From: Chloroflexi bacterium UBA6622
GTDB lineage: Bacteria; Chloroflexota; UBA11872
NCBI GenBank assembly: GCA_002433065.1
Contig: DJHK01000001.1
Span: forward strand, 62,001-126,000
DNA length: 64,000 nucleotides
Direction of reading: 5' to 3'
Shown: in pieces, positions 17,448-26,745 of the stretch
How the letters are laid out: each line of letters opens with the position of its first letter
How positions within the stretch are numbered: position 1 is the first letter of the stretch
Notes under the pieces: generated by a model
What the model saw: only the letters and a program-made list of their open reading frames with translations
Database searches by the model: none
What the model was told of the DNA's origin: nothing
Translations under genes and position numbers: made by a program

Positions 17448-18730
17448 ACAGGCCGTACCTGTCCATCCCCCTGGACAATCCACTTGTAGGTGGTCATCTC
17501 CCGCAAACCCATAGGGCCACGCGCATGAAGTTTTTGCGTGCTGATCCCAACTTCAGCCCCGAGGCCAAACTCTCCCCCATCGGTAAATTGAGTCGAAGCG
17601 TTTACATACACCGCGGCCGCATCCACTTCGTTTACAAATCGACGTGCATGGCGATGGGAGCTCGTCACGATCGCCTCGGAGTGACCACTTCCATGTTCCT
17701 GAATATGTGCAAGCGCGTGCTCAAAGTCATCAACCACGACCACCGACATCCGTAACGCCAACCATTCAGTATCCAGATCGTCGTCACCAAGCACCACAGA
17801 CGGTATCTCAGGACCAAGCACCGAGGAAACCCGCCCATCCGCATGTAACTCCACACCAGCCTCCACTAACGTCCGGCCAACAGACGGTAGAAAAACTTCA
17901 GCAACGTCACGGTGAACCAGCAGCGTATCGAGCGCATTACATATCGATGGGCGTCTGGTTTTGGCGTTTAGGACAATGCGTTCTGCCATAGCCAAATCCG
18001 CTCCCGCATCCACAAAGGTGTGACAGACACCCCATCCAGTCTCTATGACAGGAACAGTCGCCGTGGACGAAACAAAGTCGATCAATCCAGATCCACCACG
18101 AGGCACTACAACATCGACATGCGTACGATCACGAAGCAATTCTTCCAACAAACTTCGGTCTGGGTCATCGATGAGCTGAACGGACGCAGAAGGAGCACCA
18201 GCCGCCTCAATAGCCGCACGGATCACGTTAGCCAAAGCAATGTTGCTCTGCAACGCCTCTCGGCCTCCACGAAGAATCACCGCATTTCCAGCCTTGAGAC
18301 ATAACGCCGAAATATCGACCGTGACATTTGGCCGCGCTTCAAATATGACCGCAACAACACCGAGCGGGACACGACGCCGACCAATCTCTAATCCATTCGG
18401 CAATCGTCGAGCATCGTCGACGGCTCCAACGGGATCAGGGAGCGCTTCCACCATATCGACAGCAGCAGCAATACCATCCAACCGCTCTCGATTCAACGTC
18501 AACCTGTCGATAACCGCCAGGTCCAGGTCTTGAGCTTTAGCTGCCTCAACATCCAGGACGTTGGCCTTCAGAATCGTTTCGGTTTGAGTTCGCAAAGCCG
18601 CAGCTATAGCTGCTAAAACTTCGTTCTTCTTCGTGGTGGAAAGCTGTCCCAGACCTCGAGAGGCATCACGAGCTGCTGACCCGATCGCGCCTAAGTCCAA
18701 AGACCTATCGCTAGAGTTCACCACGCTCAT
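17444..18730 (-). CDS. proA: Gamma-glutamyl phosphate reductase ProA
   Basis: NADPH-dependent reductase giving glutamate-5-semialdehyde, second step of proline synthesis. The 428-residue product matches the family throughout: RRVPLGVVAVIFEARPNVTVD, GNAVILRGG, a DVVVPRGG segment, the catalytic-cysteine block KTRRPSICNALDTLLVH, and the C-terminal GPMGLREMTTYKWIV. It begins 5 bases after proB and overlaps the HD hydrolase start, so the three form one operon. Confidence 0.96.
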   Translation of the reverse strand: MSVVNSSDRSLDLGAIGSAARDASRGLGQLSTTKKNEVLAAIAAALRTQTETILKANVLDVEAAKAQDLDLAVIDRLTLNRERLDGIAAAVDMVEALPDPVGAVDDARRLPNGLEIGRRRVPLGVVAVIFEARPNVTVDISALCLKAGNAVILRGGREALQSNIALANVIRAAIEAAGAPSASVQLIDDPDRSLLEELLRDRTHVDVVVPRGGSGLIDFVSSTATVPVIETGWGVCHTFVDAGADLAMAERIVLNAKTRRPSICNALDTLLVHRDVAEVFLPSVGRTLVEAGVELHADGRVSSVLGPEIPSVVLGDDDLDTEWLALRMSVVVVDDFEHALAHIQEHGSGHSEAIVTSSHRHARRFVNEVDAAAVYVNASTQFTDGGEFGLGAEVGISTQKLHARGPMGLREMTTYKWIVQGDGQVRPV

Positions 18731-18735
18731 CTTTC

Positions 18736-19860
18736 CTAACCATTTTTTTCATCCAAACGATCCATCACAACAAGATTATTCCGATGAACAACCTCATCGC
18801 CATAGGAAAACCCCAGCGTTGAAAAGATTTCCGAAGAAGGCCGGCCTGCGATGTTCGCCAGGTTTTTCGAATCGTAGTTTACGAGGCCACGTGCAAACAC
18901 CTCTTGGTGCGGATTCACAAGACCGACGAGATCACCGCGTTCGAAAACCCCTTGGATTTTGGTGATTCCAGCCGGAAGCAGACTGCTACCATCGTGCACC
19001 ACAGCATGTTGAGCGCCAGAATCAACGACAATCTCCCCGCGTTGCCCCAAACTCGAACTAAGCCATCGAGCCCGGCTTGAACGAATTGGCCCTAGTGCCG
19101 AAATACTCGTTCCCAAAGACTCGCCGCGCGCGAGTCGAATAATCACATCTGATTCATTCCCGTCAGCAATAACCACGTCTATGCCGTCAGCCATTGCCTC
19201 AAACGCCGCCTGAAGTTTTGATCGCATACCTCCCGATCCGCCTTCTGAAGCCTCGCCGGCCATCCGTTCGAGATCTTCTCTGGGAACCTTTCCAGCGTCC
19301 CTTATCAGTTCGGCATGTGGATCTGTTGTTGGATCACCCGTATATAAACCTCCAACGGAACTTAGGATGCACAACCGATCAGCACCAATAAGCTTTGCGA
19401 TCAACACTGAGAGAGCATCGTTATCGCCAAATCGAAGTTCCTCAGTGGCCACAACATCATTTTCGTTTGCCACCGGAAGAATATCGGCATCCAGCAGACC
19501 ATTTAATGCATTGCGCGCATTCAGGTAACCGGAACGGTGCGCCAAATCAGCCCGCGACAACAAAGCCTGCGCAACCACGATCCCTTTGTTGCCAAACTTC
19601 TCAGCATATTGGGTCATCAAGGGAGCCTGACCAACCGCCGCTAAAACCTGCCGAGTGACAAGAGCATCACCCGACATAGGCGCAATCGTTCGACCAGCAG
19701 CCACAGCCCCAGATGTCACCAGCGCCACCTGGGTTCCCATTTCACGAACTTCAGAAATTTGTTGGGCAATATCCGAAATAAATACGTCGTTGAGACCGGT
19801 TGGGGTTGTCACCAACCGGGTTCCACATTTAATTACTATCCGTCGAGAAGAATCAGGCAT
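18736..19860 (-). CDS. proB: Glutamate 5-kinase ProB with PUA domain
   Basis: Phosphorylates glutamate to start proline synthesis. The 374-residue protein has the amino-acid kinase domain (IVIKCGTRLVT, VTSGAVAAG, NENDVVATEELRFGDND, GGMRSKLQA) and a C-terminal PUA domain from about residue 285. The presence of PUA and the kinase GxND motif fit the proline-feedback-inhibited type. It is the first gene of proB-proA-HD; the 148-base gap to the divergent EF-G-like gene carries promoters for both sides. Confidence 0.95.
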   Translation of the reverse strand: MPDSSRRIVIKCGTRLVTTPTGLNDVFISDIAQQISEVREMGTQVALVTSGAVAAGRTIAPMSGDALVTRQVLAAVGQAPLMTQYAEKFGNKGIVVAQALLSRADLAHRSGYLNARNALNGLLDADILPVANENDVVATEELRFGDNDALSVLIAKLIGADRLCILSSVGGLYTGDPTTDPHAELIRDAGKVPREDLERMAGEASEGGSGGMRSKLQAAFEAMADGIDVVIADGNESDVIIRLARGESLGTSISALGPIRSSRARWLSSSLGQRGEIVVDSGAQHAVVHDGSSLLPAGITKIQGVFERGDLVGLVNPHQEVFARGLVNYDSKNLANIAGRPSSEIFSTLGFSYGDEVVHRNNLVVMDRLDEKNG

Positions 19861-19941
19861 CGATTAAATCTTATAGCGGAAAACTTATAAGCACTCGGCT
19901 GATTGTAAGCAGCTCAGCCTCCTCAGCACGCTCCTTGCCTC

Positions 19942-19947
19942 TATAAT
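19942..19947 (+). promoter_or_regulatory. Candidate -10 element (TATAAT) for the EF-G-like gene
   Basis: A perfect TATAAT lies 62 bases upstream of the chosen start codon in the divergent proB/EF-G gap. The region 17 bases further upstream (CTCCTC) does not resemble TTGACA, so the -35 contact is weak. The gene itself has a strong GGAGGAGG ribosome site at 19996-20003. Confidence 0.45.
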
Positions 19948-20008
19948 GCGCGTTCACGCCGCTCACGTGAAGAGTCCATGGAGCATCCGCGCAGCGGAGG
20001 AGGCACGT

Positions 20009-22072
20009 ATGGACCAATACGAGACCAACAATATCCGGAATGTTTCGCTCATCGGCCACAGTGGGTCGGGCAAAACATCTTTAGCGGAAGCACTGTATTT
20101 CCTGACAGGAAAATCATCTCGGCTGGGTCGGGTCGAGGAAAACAATACCGTCGCGGACTATGACCCAGATGAGCACGAACGCGGTATGTCCATAAATCTA
20201 ACCCCTATCGCCTGCGAGTGGGCTGGAAGCAAACTCAACGTCGTCGATACCCCCGGTTATGCAGACTTCGTCGGGGAAGTGATTTCCGGGCTCCAAGGGA
20301 CAGACGCTGCAGCCCTACTGATCGACGCAACTTCCGGAATCGAAGTCGGAACCGAAACAGTTTGGCGTATTGCTTCAAATTTGAAACGGCCTCTGATATT
20401 GATCCTCAGTCGCATGGATCGTGAGAACGTTGACACTACAGCCGTTGTGGACGACCTTCGCGAACGCTTTGGCACGAATGTGGTCCCGATTCAAGTCCCA
20501 ATAGGTGAAGGACCAGATTTTCGCGGGATAGTCGATTTACTAGATGGCAAAGCACGAATATTCAAAGACGGCCAATCTACCGTGGAAGATGTCCCTGAAG
20601 AACTCATCGAGAGTGTAGAAACCGCGAAGGAACAATTGCTCGAAGCAATTGCGTCAACAGATGACGCGCTTCTTGAGCTTTACCTTGAAGGTGAAAATAT
20701 TTCCCGCGAAGCAATGATCACGGCACTTCACGCGGGCGTCAGAGATCGCAGCATATATCCAGTGGTCTTCTCAGCAGCTACCGAGCTCAAAGGAACGCGT
20801 GAGACGTTCGAGGCCCTTATCGCTTTAACACCGTCACCAACCGAGTCATTGAAACTTTTGATGGATAGCAACGCCCCTGCAATCGATGGCCCGGTGATAG
20901 TCCAAGTCTTTAAGACACTTGCTGACCCGTTTGTCGGCAAGGTGTCAATCTTTCGCCTCATTGCCGGACAAATAGATGGTGAGGCTCAGCTTGTTAATCA
21001 ACGAACCGGCGAAACACAACGCCTCACAAATATTCAGTTTGCTGTTGGAAAAGATGGGGAGTCAGCCGGGACTATGGCAGCGGGAGATATCGCCTTTGTT
21101 ACCAAACTGGAAGGCGTAGCAACCGGTGACACGCTAACCGATCCAGGTCACACCGTTACAACACAAGCCTTCGATCTACCTACACCGCTGTTCGAAGCGT
21201 CCATCACACCGGAAACAAGCGCGGATCTCGACAAGATGGGCTCAGTACTTAGTCGTCTGGTTGAAGAAGACCCTTCCCTACAATCCTACCGGGATGAAGA
21301 AACGGCCGAAACAATCCTTGCTGGTCTCGGAGAATCACATGTACAAATCAGCCTAGACCGAGCCAAACGAAAGTTTAGTGTGGGACTTCACGCTGAAGTT
21401 CCTCGTGTCGCCTACCGCGAAACAATTAGGAAAACCGTGAACGCACATGGCCGCCATAAGCGCCAGTCAGGTGGATCAGGCCAATTTGGTGATGTCCACA
21501 TCGAATTTTCCCCGCTTCCGCGAGGTTCAGGATTCGAATTTGAAGACCGTGTGGTTGGAGGTCGTGTTCCCCGTAATTACATCCCCGCCGTCGAAAAAGG
21601 TCTTATCGAAGCCATCGATGTGGGCTTGCTCGCTGGCTACCCGATGGTCGACTTCAAAGCCGCGCTGTTTGATGGTCAGTACCACGCGGTGGATTCATCC
21701 GACGAATCATTCCGGCTTGCTGCCCGCCTCGCCTATCGGGAAGGAATTCCCACAGCCAGCCCGGTGATTCTAGAACCCATCATGAAGTTAAGCATTTTCA
21801 TACCGGAAGCCAACACTGGCGACGTCATCGGTGATATTAGCTCCAAGCGTGGTCATGTACTCGGAATGCCACCGTGTGATGACGAAGGCTTTGCCGTCGT
21901 CGAAGTAGAAGTCCCAGCTGCCGAGGTGCAACGCTATGCGACAGATCTCCGATCAATAACGCAAGGACGAGGACGGTTCACACGAGAATTTGTTCGTTAC
22001 GAAGAGGTTCCCAGCAACATTCAAGAACAGCTCATGGCTAGCGCTGAACAGCAGCGTGAGGCTGCAGTTTAG
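20009..22072 (+). CDS. Elongation factor G-like GTPase (EF-G2/FusA2 type)
   Basis: A 687-residue protein with the full EF-G domain order: the G domain, domain II, domain III (ISLDRAKRKFSVGL-like), domain IV (GGSGQFGDVHIEFSPLPRG) and the C-terminal domain V (SSKRGHVLGM). The GTPase loops differ from canonical EF-G: the P-loop is GHSGSGKTSL instead of AHIDAGKTT, and the NKMD base-recognition box is SRMD. DTPGYADFVGEV is intact. This places it in the EF-G paralogue group whose cellular role is poorly defined, not the housekeeping translocase. The start ATG follows GGAGGAGG by 5 bases. Confidence 0.88.
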   Translation: MDQYETNNIRNVSLIGHSGSGKTSLAEALYFLTGKSSRLGRVEENNTVADYDPDEHERGMSINLTPIACEWAGSKLNVVDTPGYADFVGEVISGLQGTDAAALLIDATSGIEVGTETVWRIASNLKRPLILILSRMDRENVDTTAVVDDLRERFGTNVVPIQVPIGEGPDFRGIVDLLDGKARIFKDGQSTVEDVPEELIESVETAKEQLLEAIASTDDALLELYLEGENISREAMITALHAGVRDRSIYPVVFSAATELKGTRETFEALIALTPSPTESLKLLMDSNAPAIDGPVIVQVFKTLADPFVGKVSIFRLIAGQIDGEAQLVNQRTGETQRLTNIQFAVGKDGESAGTMAAGDIAFVTKLEGVATGDTLTDPGHTVTTQAFDLPTPLFEASITPETSADLDKMGSVLSRLVEEDPSLQSYRDEETAETILAGLGESHVQISLDRAKRKFSVGLHAEVPRVAYRETIRKTVNAHGRHKRQSGGSGQFGDVHIEFSPLPRGSGFEFEDRVVGGRVPRNYIPAVEKGLIEAIDVGLLAGYPMVDFKAALFDGQYHAVDSSDESFRLAARLAYREGIPTASPVILEPIMKLSIFIPEANTGDVIGDISSKRGHVLGMPPCDDEGFAVVEVEVPAAEVQRYATDLRSITQGRGRFTREFVRYEEVPSNIQEQLMASAEQQREAAV

Positions 22073-22094
22073 GACGCAAAGAAAGGACTCATCT

Positions 22095-23153
22095 ATGGAA
22101 AAACTACAACGCGACTTCCTCGAGTCACTCATCTCAGCACCTAGCCCCGCTGGGTATGAACAGCCTGTTCGTCAGGTCTACCACGCCTATACAGAGTCCT
22201 TTGCGGATGATGTCCGCTCAGACGTCCATGGAAATATGATCGCCGTTCGTAATACCGATGGTAATCCTCGGCTTATGTTTGCCGGGCACTGCGATGAGCT
22301 TGGCTTCCAAGTGAACTACATCAACGACCAGGGCTTTATCTACTTCAACACGATAGGCGGACACGACGCAGGCCTAGTGCCCGGCCGTCGAGTGGTCATT
22401 CACAGCAAAAATGGACCGGTGGTTGGAGTAACAGGACGTAAGGCCATACACCTCACCCCCCCTAGTGACCGGGGAAAACCAGCAAAGATTGAAAACATTT
22501 GGATTGATATCGCTGTCAGTGACAAACAAGAAGCCGAAGCCCTAGTAAACATCGGAGATCCCATCACGTATGACGTAGGTCTTCAGGATCTACGTTCTGA
22601 TGTGGTAGCCGGGCGTGCTCTCGACAACAAAATAGGAACGTGGGTTGTCGCTGAAGGTCTGCGTCGAGCATCTACCCAACAGCTACAAGCATCTATACAT
22701 GCAGTAGCAACAGTTCAGGAAGAAATCGGCCTGCGAGGCGCCGAGACCAGTGCTTACGGTATTAATCCAGCCGTAGCCATTGCTGTAGACGTCACTCATG
22801 CCACGGACCATCCCAACATCACGAAACAAACAGCAGGCGACGTAAAACTCGGTGGTGGGCCCACCATCTCCCGAGGACCCAACTTCAATCCAAGAGTAGT
22901 CGAGAAGCTTATCGAGGCAGCAGAAGCCTTGAACATCCCCTATCAACTCGAGGCTGCCTCACGTGGCACTGGAACCGATGCGAATGCAATTCAATTATCC
23001 AGAGCTGGTGTGGCTACAGGCTTAGTCAGTGTTCCCCTGCGTTATATGCACACACCTTCGGAAGTTGTGGCATTGGACGATGCAGACGCCGCAGCCACGC
23101 TGCTCGCCGAGTTTGCCAATCGGCTAGCACCTGAAGACGACTTCACCCCCTAG
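22095..23153 (+). CDS. M42-family metal-dependent aminopeptidase
   Basis: A 352-residue cytoplasmic peptidase of the TET/FrvX type. Metal and catalytic residues are visible in MFAGHCDELGF (His), AGRALDNKIGTWV (bridging Asp), TVQEEIGLRGAETSAYG (catalytic and metal Glu) and AIAVDVTHATDHP (Asp). A final His occurs in VPLRYMHTPSEV. Such enzymes form large oligomers that trim peptides from the N-terminus. ATG 22095 has a GAAAGGA site upstream and lies 22 bases after the EF-G-like stop, suggesting one transcript. It overlaps the convergent next gene by four bases. Confidence 0.92.
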   Translation: MEKLQRDFLESLISAPSPAGYEQPVRQVYHAYTESFADDVRSDVHGNMIAVRNTDGNPRLMFAGHCDELGFQVNYINDQGFIYFNTIGGHDAGLVPGRRVVIHSKNGPVVGVTGRKAIHLTPPSDRGKPAKIENIWIDIAVSDKQEAEALVNIGDPITYDVGLQDLRSDVVAGRALDNKIGTWVVAEGLRRASTQQLQASIHAVATVQEEIGLRGAETSAYGINPAVAIAVDVTHATDHPNITKQTAGDVKLGGGPTISRGPNFNPRVVEKLIEAAEALNIPYQLEAASRGTGTDANAIQLSRAGVATGLVSVPLRYMHTPSEVVALDDADAAATLLAEFANRLAPEDDFTP

Positions 23154-24766
23154 GACACTAGGGAGACACCGACCGCATAACCGTCTCGCCGGGGATCAGC
23201 CCCCCCCTGCATTCCACCGGTATACGGATCATAAGTAACGCCTTGCATACCACCCACCATCATCGTCCATGGATCCGTCGCCAGCGCCCGATGACCACGG
23301 TTACATAGTTCCTGTATGACCGATGGCGCCACACGGGATTCCACGTGCACCGTGGTGCCATCCATGACCCGAAGCCGAGGCGCCTCAATAGCTCGTTGAA
23401 TATCGAGCCCAAAATCCACGTGCTGAAGTAGTGCTTGAGTTTGCGTCTGACAAATCCCATAACTACCCGGTGTACCAAGCGCCAGTGTCGGGATTCCATT
23501 TCGCATCGACACCGTTGGTGCAATAGGAAGCGACAACGGGGCTCCAGGAGCCAGATGATTGGGACTTTGAGGATCCAGGTCTCCCCAATAAAGAAAATTG
23601 TTCGTCGTCACACCGTATCCACGAACTACAATGCCCGACCCAAACGCACCACCTAGACTCTGGGTCAGGCAGATCATATTTCCACTCGCATCCACGATCG
23701 AGAATGAAGTGGTGTGCTCGCGCCGAGGATCTGGCATTCCAGCAATCGACGGAGAGGAGTCATATTTCTCAGTAGGACTATTGACCGACGAACTGTCGTC
23801 CCACAAATCTCCTAAGCCATCAAGGGACTCTTCCTTGAGGACATCTTCGATAATCTGGTGTGGAGCATTGGCCAAACGCAGACGTTGTACAGCGGAAATT
23901 CGAGTTGCACGAATAACAGCATCCAGATGGTCAGCGCCGTTAGGATCAAACCCAGCCACATCCCTGTTTTCGAGAAGACCTACCGCCAGCAACATTTGAA
24001 AACCCTCAGCAGGCGGTGGAACAGTATAGATTTCCAAACCTCGGTAATTTGTGGAAATAGGCTCGACCCATCGGGCTTCGACTGATGCCAGATCATCTAA
24101 AGAAAGTGCGCCACCCAGATCCTGAATCTCCTTAACAAGCGCAGCGCCAAGAACCCCTTCATACAGATACTTGGCTCCGTCCCGACTAATTGCCTCATAT
24201 GTCCGCGCCAGATCAGGTTGTCGCAAAACCCACCCGGGTCCAGGAACCTCACCAGCATCTAAAAATATCTCCGACCAGCCAACAAAATCCTGAACAGTCT
24301 CCGACTGAGCCTTGCTGCTAATCATCGCGGCATTGCGTTCGGTCGTTGGGAATCCGTTACGAGCCAAATCAATGGCGTCAGCAAAAACCTTGTCTCGAGG
24401 CCAAGAACCGTAGGTGTCAAGCAGTGTCAACCAGCCGGCAAGATTTCCAGGTGGTCCAACACTGTGAGCACCGGCGACCAGATCCGTGTCACATCGAACA
24501 CCAGGATCGAATCGAGCGGGAACCGCAGGAATAAAATCCAAGGTTCGGACACGTTGTTCCTTCGACACATAAAGCGTAGCAACACCCATGCCAGCCAATC
24601 CGGACATATATGGTTCGACAACATCAAGAGCAGCAGCCGTGGCCACAGCTGCATCGAAAGCATTTCCGCCCTGACCCAGCACACGAGCTCCTGCCGCCGC
24701 AGCAAGAGGGTGAGCCGCAGCAACCATCCCCTGTCCAGACGTCACTGATGGTCTATTTACAAACAC
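23150..24766 (-). CDS. Gamma-glutamyltransferase/acylase-family Ntn hydrolase
   Basis: A 538-residue precursor of the GGT family, self-cleaved before a threonine nucleophile. The N-terminal VAAAHPLAAAAGARVLGQGGNAFDAAVA is diagnostic. The cleavage site is inferred at EH-TTSFS, with Thr about residue 352, followed by IVDASGNMICLTQSLGGAFGSG. No signal peptide is visible, so unlike classical periplasmic GGT it may act in the cytoplasm or be an acylase-like member. GTG 24766 with an AGG six bases upstream is preferred; a TTG one codon earlier is possible. Confidence 0.88.
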   Translation of the reverse strand: MFVNRPSVTSGQGMVAAAHPLAAAAGARVLGQGGNAFDAAVATAAALDVVEPYMSGLAGMGVATLYVSKEQRVRTLDFIPAVPARFDPGVRCDTDLVAGAHSVGPPGNLAGWLTLLDTYGSWPRDKVFADAIDLARNGFPTTERNAAMISSKAQSETVQDFVGWSEIFLDAGEVPGPGWVLRQPDLARTYEAISRDGAKYLYEGVLGAALVKEIQDLGGALSLDDLASVEARWVEPISTNYRGLEIYTVPPPAEGFQMLLAVGLLENRDVAGFDPNGADHLDAVIRATRISAVQRLRLANAPHQIIEDVLKEESLDGLGDLWDDSSSVNSPTEKYDSSPSIAGMPDPRREHTTSFSIVDASGNMICLTQSLGGAFGSGIVVRGYGVTTNNFLYWGDLDPQSPNHLAPGAPLSLPIAPTVSMRNGIPTLALGTPGSYGICQTQTQALLQHVDFGLDIQRAIEAPRLRVMDGTTVHVESRVAPSVIQELCNRGHRALATDPWTMMVGGMQGVTYDPYTGGMQGGADPRRDGYAVGVSLVS

Positions 24767-24891
24767 CAATTACCTATTTCCGGCACAAAAACCAAGCCCG
24801 ACAATAATGCGCGTCTTAGGAACCAATGTCACCCCGTCCACAACAATATCCGGTTCGCACTGCAACGTGCTTTGGCTTCAACAACAAGGTC

Positions 24892-25542
24892 CTAGTAAGC
24901 ATCCGCGATGCTCTGCAAACCTTTCACGTCCAGCACCTGGATCCGCTTGCGGCCAGTATCAATAAAGCCCTCCGCCTTTAATTCATTCAGTATTTGAGTC
25001 GCTGTCTCGCGCGACGTGCCAACACGCTCAGCTAGATCTTTGTGAGTCAGCCCAACAATTAACAGGTTCTGTTCTCGCCCTAGATCCAATATGAGACTAG
25101 CTAACCGCGACGAAAGCGATTTAAGCGCAAGAGTTTCCAGGTGGGATTCTGCCTCATTCAGCCGATGGGCAAGCGCCTCCATTATCCGAAGCCCCACAAG
25201 AGGATATTTGGCGACCATCTGCTCTACGCTAGATCTACTCATCCTGCTTAGGATCGACTGTTCCACTGCCACCGCATACGCCGTGTTTACTGAGCGTCCG
25301 ACAATCGCCATTTCCCCGAAAAAAGTTCCGTCGGAAACCGTGGCTAGCACATATCTTTTTCCATCTTGGGTTGTCTGATAAATCTCGACTTCTCCAGCCC
25401 TGAGAAACAACAGTTCGTTAGCGACCTCGTGGGATCGATAAATTATCGTTCCAGACTCGATGGTCGACGTGGACATCTGATTGAGAATGTCATTTGTTTC
25501 AGAATCCGAAAGATCACAAAAAACGTTGATTGGCTTCATCAT
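24892..25542 (-). CDS. CRP/FNR-family transcriptional regulator
   Basis: A 216-residue regulator. The cyclic-nucleotide-binding beta roll spans about residues 10-125 (LRAGEVEIYQ, GTFFGEMAIVG), followed by a dimer helix and a winged helix (THKDLAERVGTSRETATQILNELKAEGFIDTGRKRIQVLD). There is no N-terminal FNR cysteine cluster. FGEMAIVGRS resembles the phosphate-binding cassette but has Val-Gly in place of Leu-Leu, so cAMP binding is uncertain. The ATG at 25542 is chosen because AAGGA lies 7 bases upstream; a longer in-frame start adds about 29 poorly conserved residues. Its targets are unknown. Confidence 0.88.
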   Translation of the reverse strand: MMKPINVFCDLSDSETNDILNQMSTSTIESGTIIYRSHEVANELLFLRAGEVEIYQTTQDGKRYVLATVSDGTFFGEMAIVGRSVNTAYAVAVEQSILSRMSRSSVEQMVAKYPLVGLRIMEALAHRLNEAESHLETLALKSLSSRLASLILDLGREQNLLIVGLTHKDLAERVGTSRETATQILNELKAEGFIDTGRKRIQVLDVKGLQSIADAY

Positions 25543-25761
25543 GTTCCGATCCTTGATACCACCAGAAATCGAGACACTGGTTCGCGTAAAGCCCCCTCGG
25601 TTTTTCATCGTTCGGTTGCTTTGCAGCATCGATGTTCTGTTCGTTAAAACAAGTCTTCTACAGAAAATACAGCCCTGAGCCGATAGGTCCTGGCTAATTT
25701 GAATTCGGATGTCACACCTTAGACGTCAATACTATTAATCTCAACGTGATGAACAGAATGC

Positions 25762-26745
25762 TCAAGACGCAAAGGGTAAAAGATCGGATTCCCTTACCGG
25801 CTGCATGCTACGCACAAACTCCTCATCTCCACGCATAGCAGCCACTAGATCTTCCGTTTCCTCAAAACTCTCCTGCCTGCGAATACGCTTTTGGAGAAAT
25901 ACCCTCAGACGCCTGCCGTAAATGTCCTTGTCGAAATCGAGAAGATTGACTTCAAAAATTCGATCGCCGGATCCAAACGTCGGTCGTATTCCTACGCTTA
26001 CCAACGCTCGATATACCAGCCTGTCGCCTTGAACAACCGCGGAAGCCGCATAAACACCATCAAGTGGCAGAACCATCCATTCGGGGAGTTCAAGATTCGC
26101 AGTCGGAAATCCAAGACACCTACCACGAGCATCACCATGTACAACAGGACCTTCAAGACTATGAGGGCGTCCAAGAATGTCTGTGACTGAGACAATATCT
26201 CCGTTTTCCAACGCCTGGCGAGCACGACTACTGGAAATATCTCCAGCTATACCCCTTGGCGGCACTGTCACATGGTCAAAACCAACACGCTCCGCTATTC
26301 GTGTGAGGGCTGACGTTGTGCCCGACCGGTTACGACCAATCGCAGCATTGGGGCCAGTCACAAACTTTCGCATCAAGAATCTTTTCTTGAGAAAACGGAT
26401 AAATTCTTCGGGATCCTGCTCAGATAGTTCCTTGTCAAACGGCAAAACCACAACCTCACTCACGCCTAGCTCACTCAAGAGGTTTAGACGATCCTCCAAA
26501 GTGGTTAATAGGGCTCTGGATTCTGCAGGCCTGAGAACCCATTCTGGCGGAGGCCAGAGCACTACAACAATTGAGCGTTCTATGTGATCAACAGCCGCGG
26601 CTCGAATCACAGCTCGAACCAGGCCGACGTGACCCAGATGCACCCCATCAAACCGACCAATCGTCAGCACAGACTCACCCAACGGTCTGAACTCTTCAAC
26701 GTCTCGTGTAATACGAACATCGCCTTCGCGGTTGTAGTCACTCAT
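25762..26745 (-). CDS. ribF: Bifunctional riboflavin kinase/FAD synthetase RibF
   Basis: Converts riboflavin to FMN and then FAD. In the 327-residue product the N-terminal adenylyltransferase has LTIGRFDGVHLGH. The C-terminal kinase has PVVHGDARGRCLGFPTANL and a C-terminal RRLRVFLQKRIRRQESF block. The ATG at 26743-26745 overlaps the truB stop (ATGA), so it is translated with truB. It ends the nusA-infB cluster; rpsO, which often follows, is absent. Confidence 0.94.
   Translation of the reverse strand: MSDYNREGDVRITRDVEEFRPLGESVLTIGRFDGVHLGHVGLVRAVIRAAAVDHIERSIVVVLWPPPEWVLRPAESRALLTTLEDRLNLLSELGVSEVVVLPFDKELSEQDPEEFIRFLKKRFLMRKFVTGPNAAIGRNRSGTTSALTRIAERVGFDHVTVPPRGIAGDISSSRARQALENGDIVSVTDILGRPHSLEGPVVHGDARGRCLGFPTANLELPEWMVLPLDGVYAASAVVQGDRLVYRALVSVGIRPTFGSGDRIFEVNLLDFDKDIYGRRLRVFLQKRIRRQESFEETEDLVAAMRGDEEFVRSMQPVRESDLLPFAS

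Noticed and set aside
19948..20008. Longer N-terminus for the EF-G-like protein
   Set aside because: The extra residues are not EF-G-like and ATG 20009 has a GGAGGAGG site at ideal spacing, so the upstream codons are leader.
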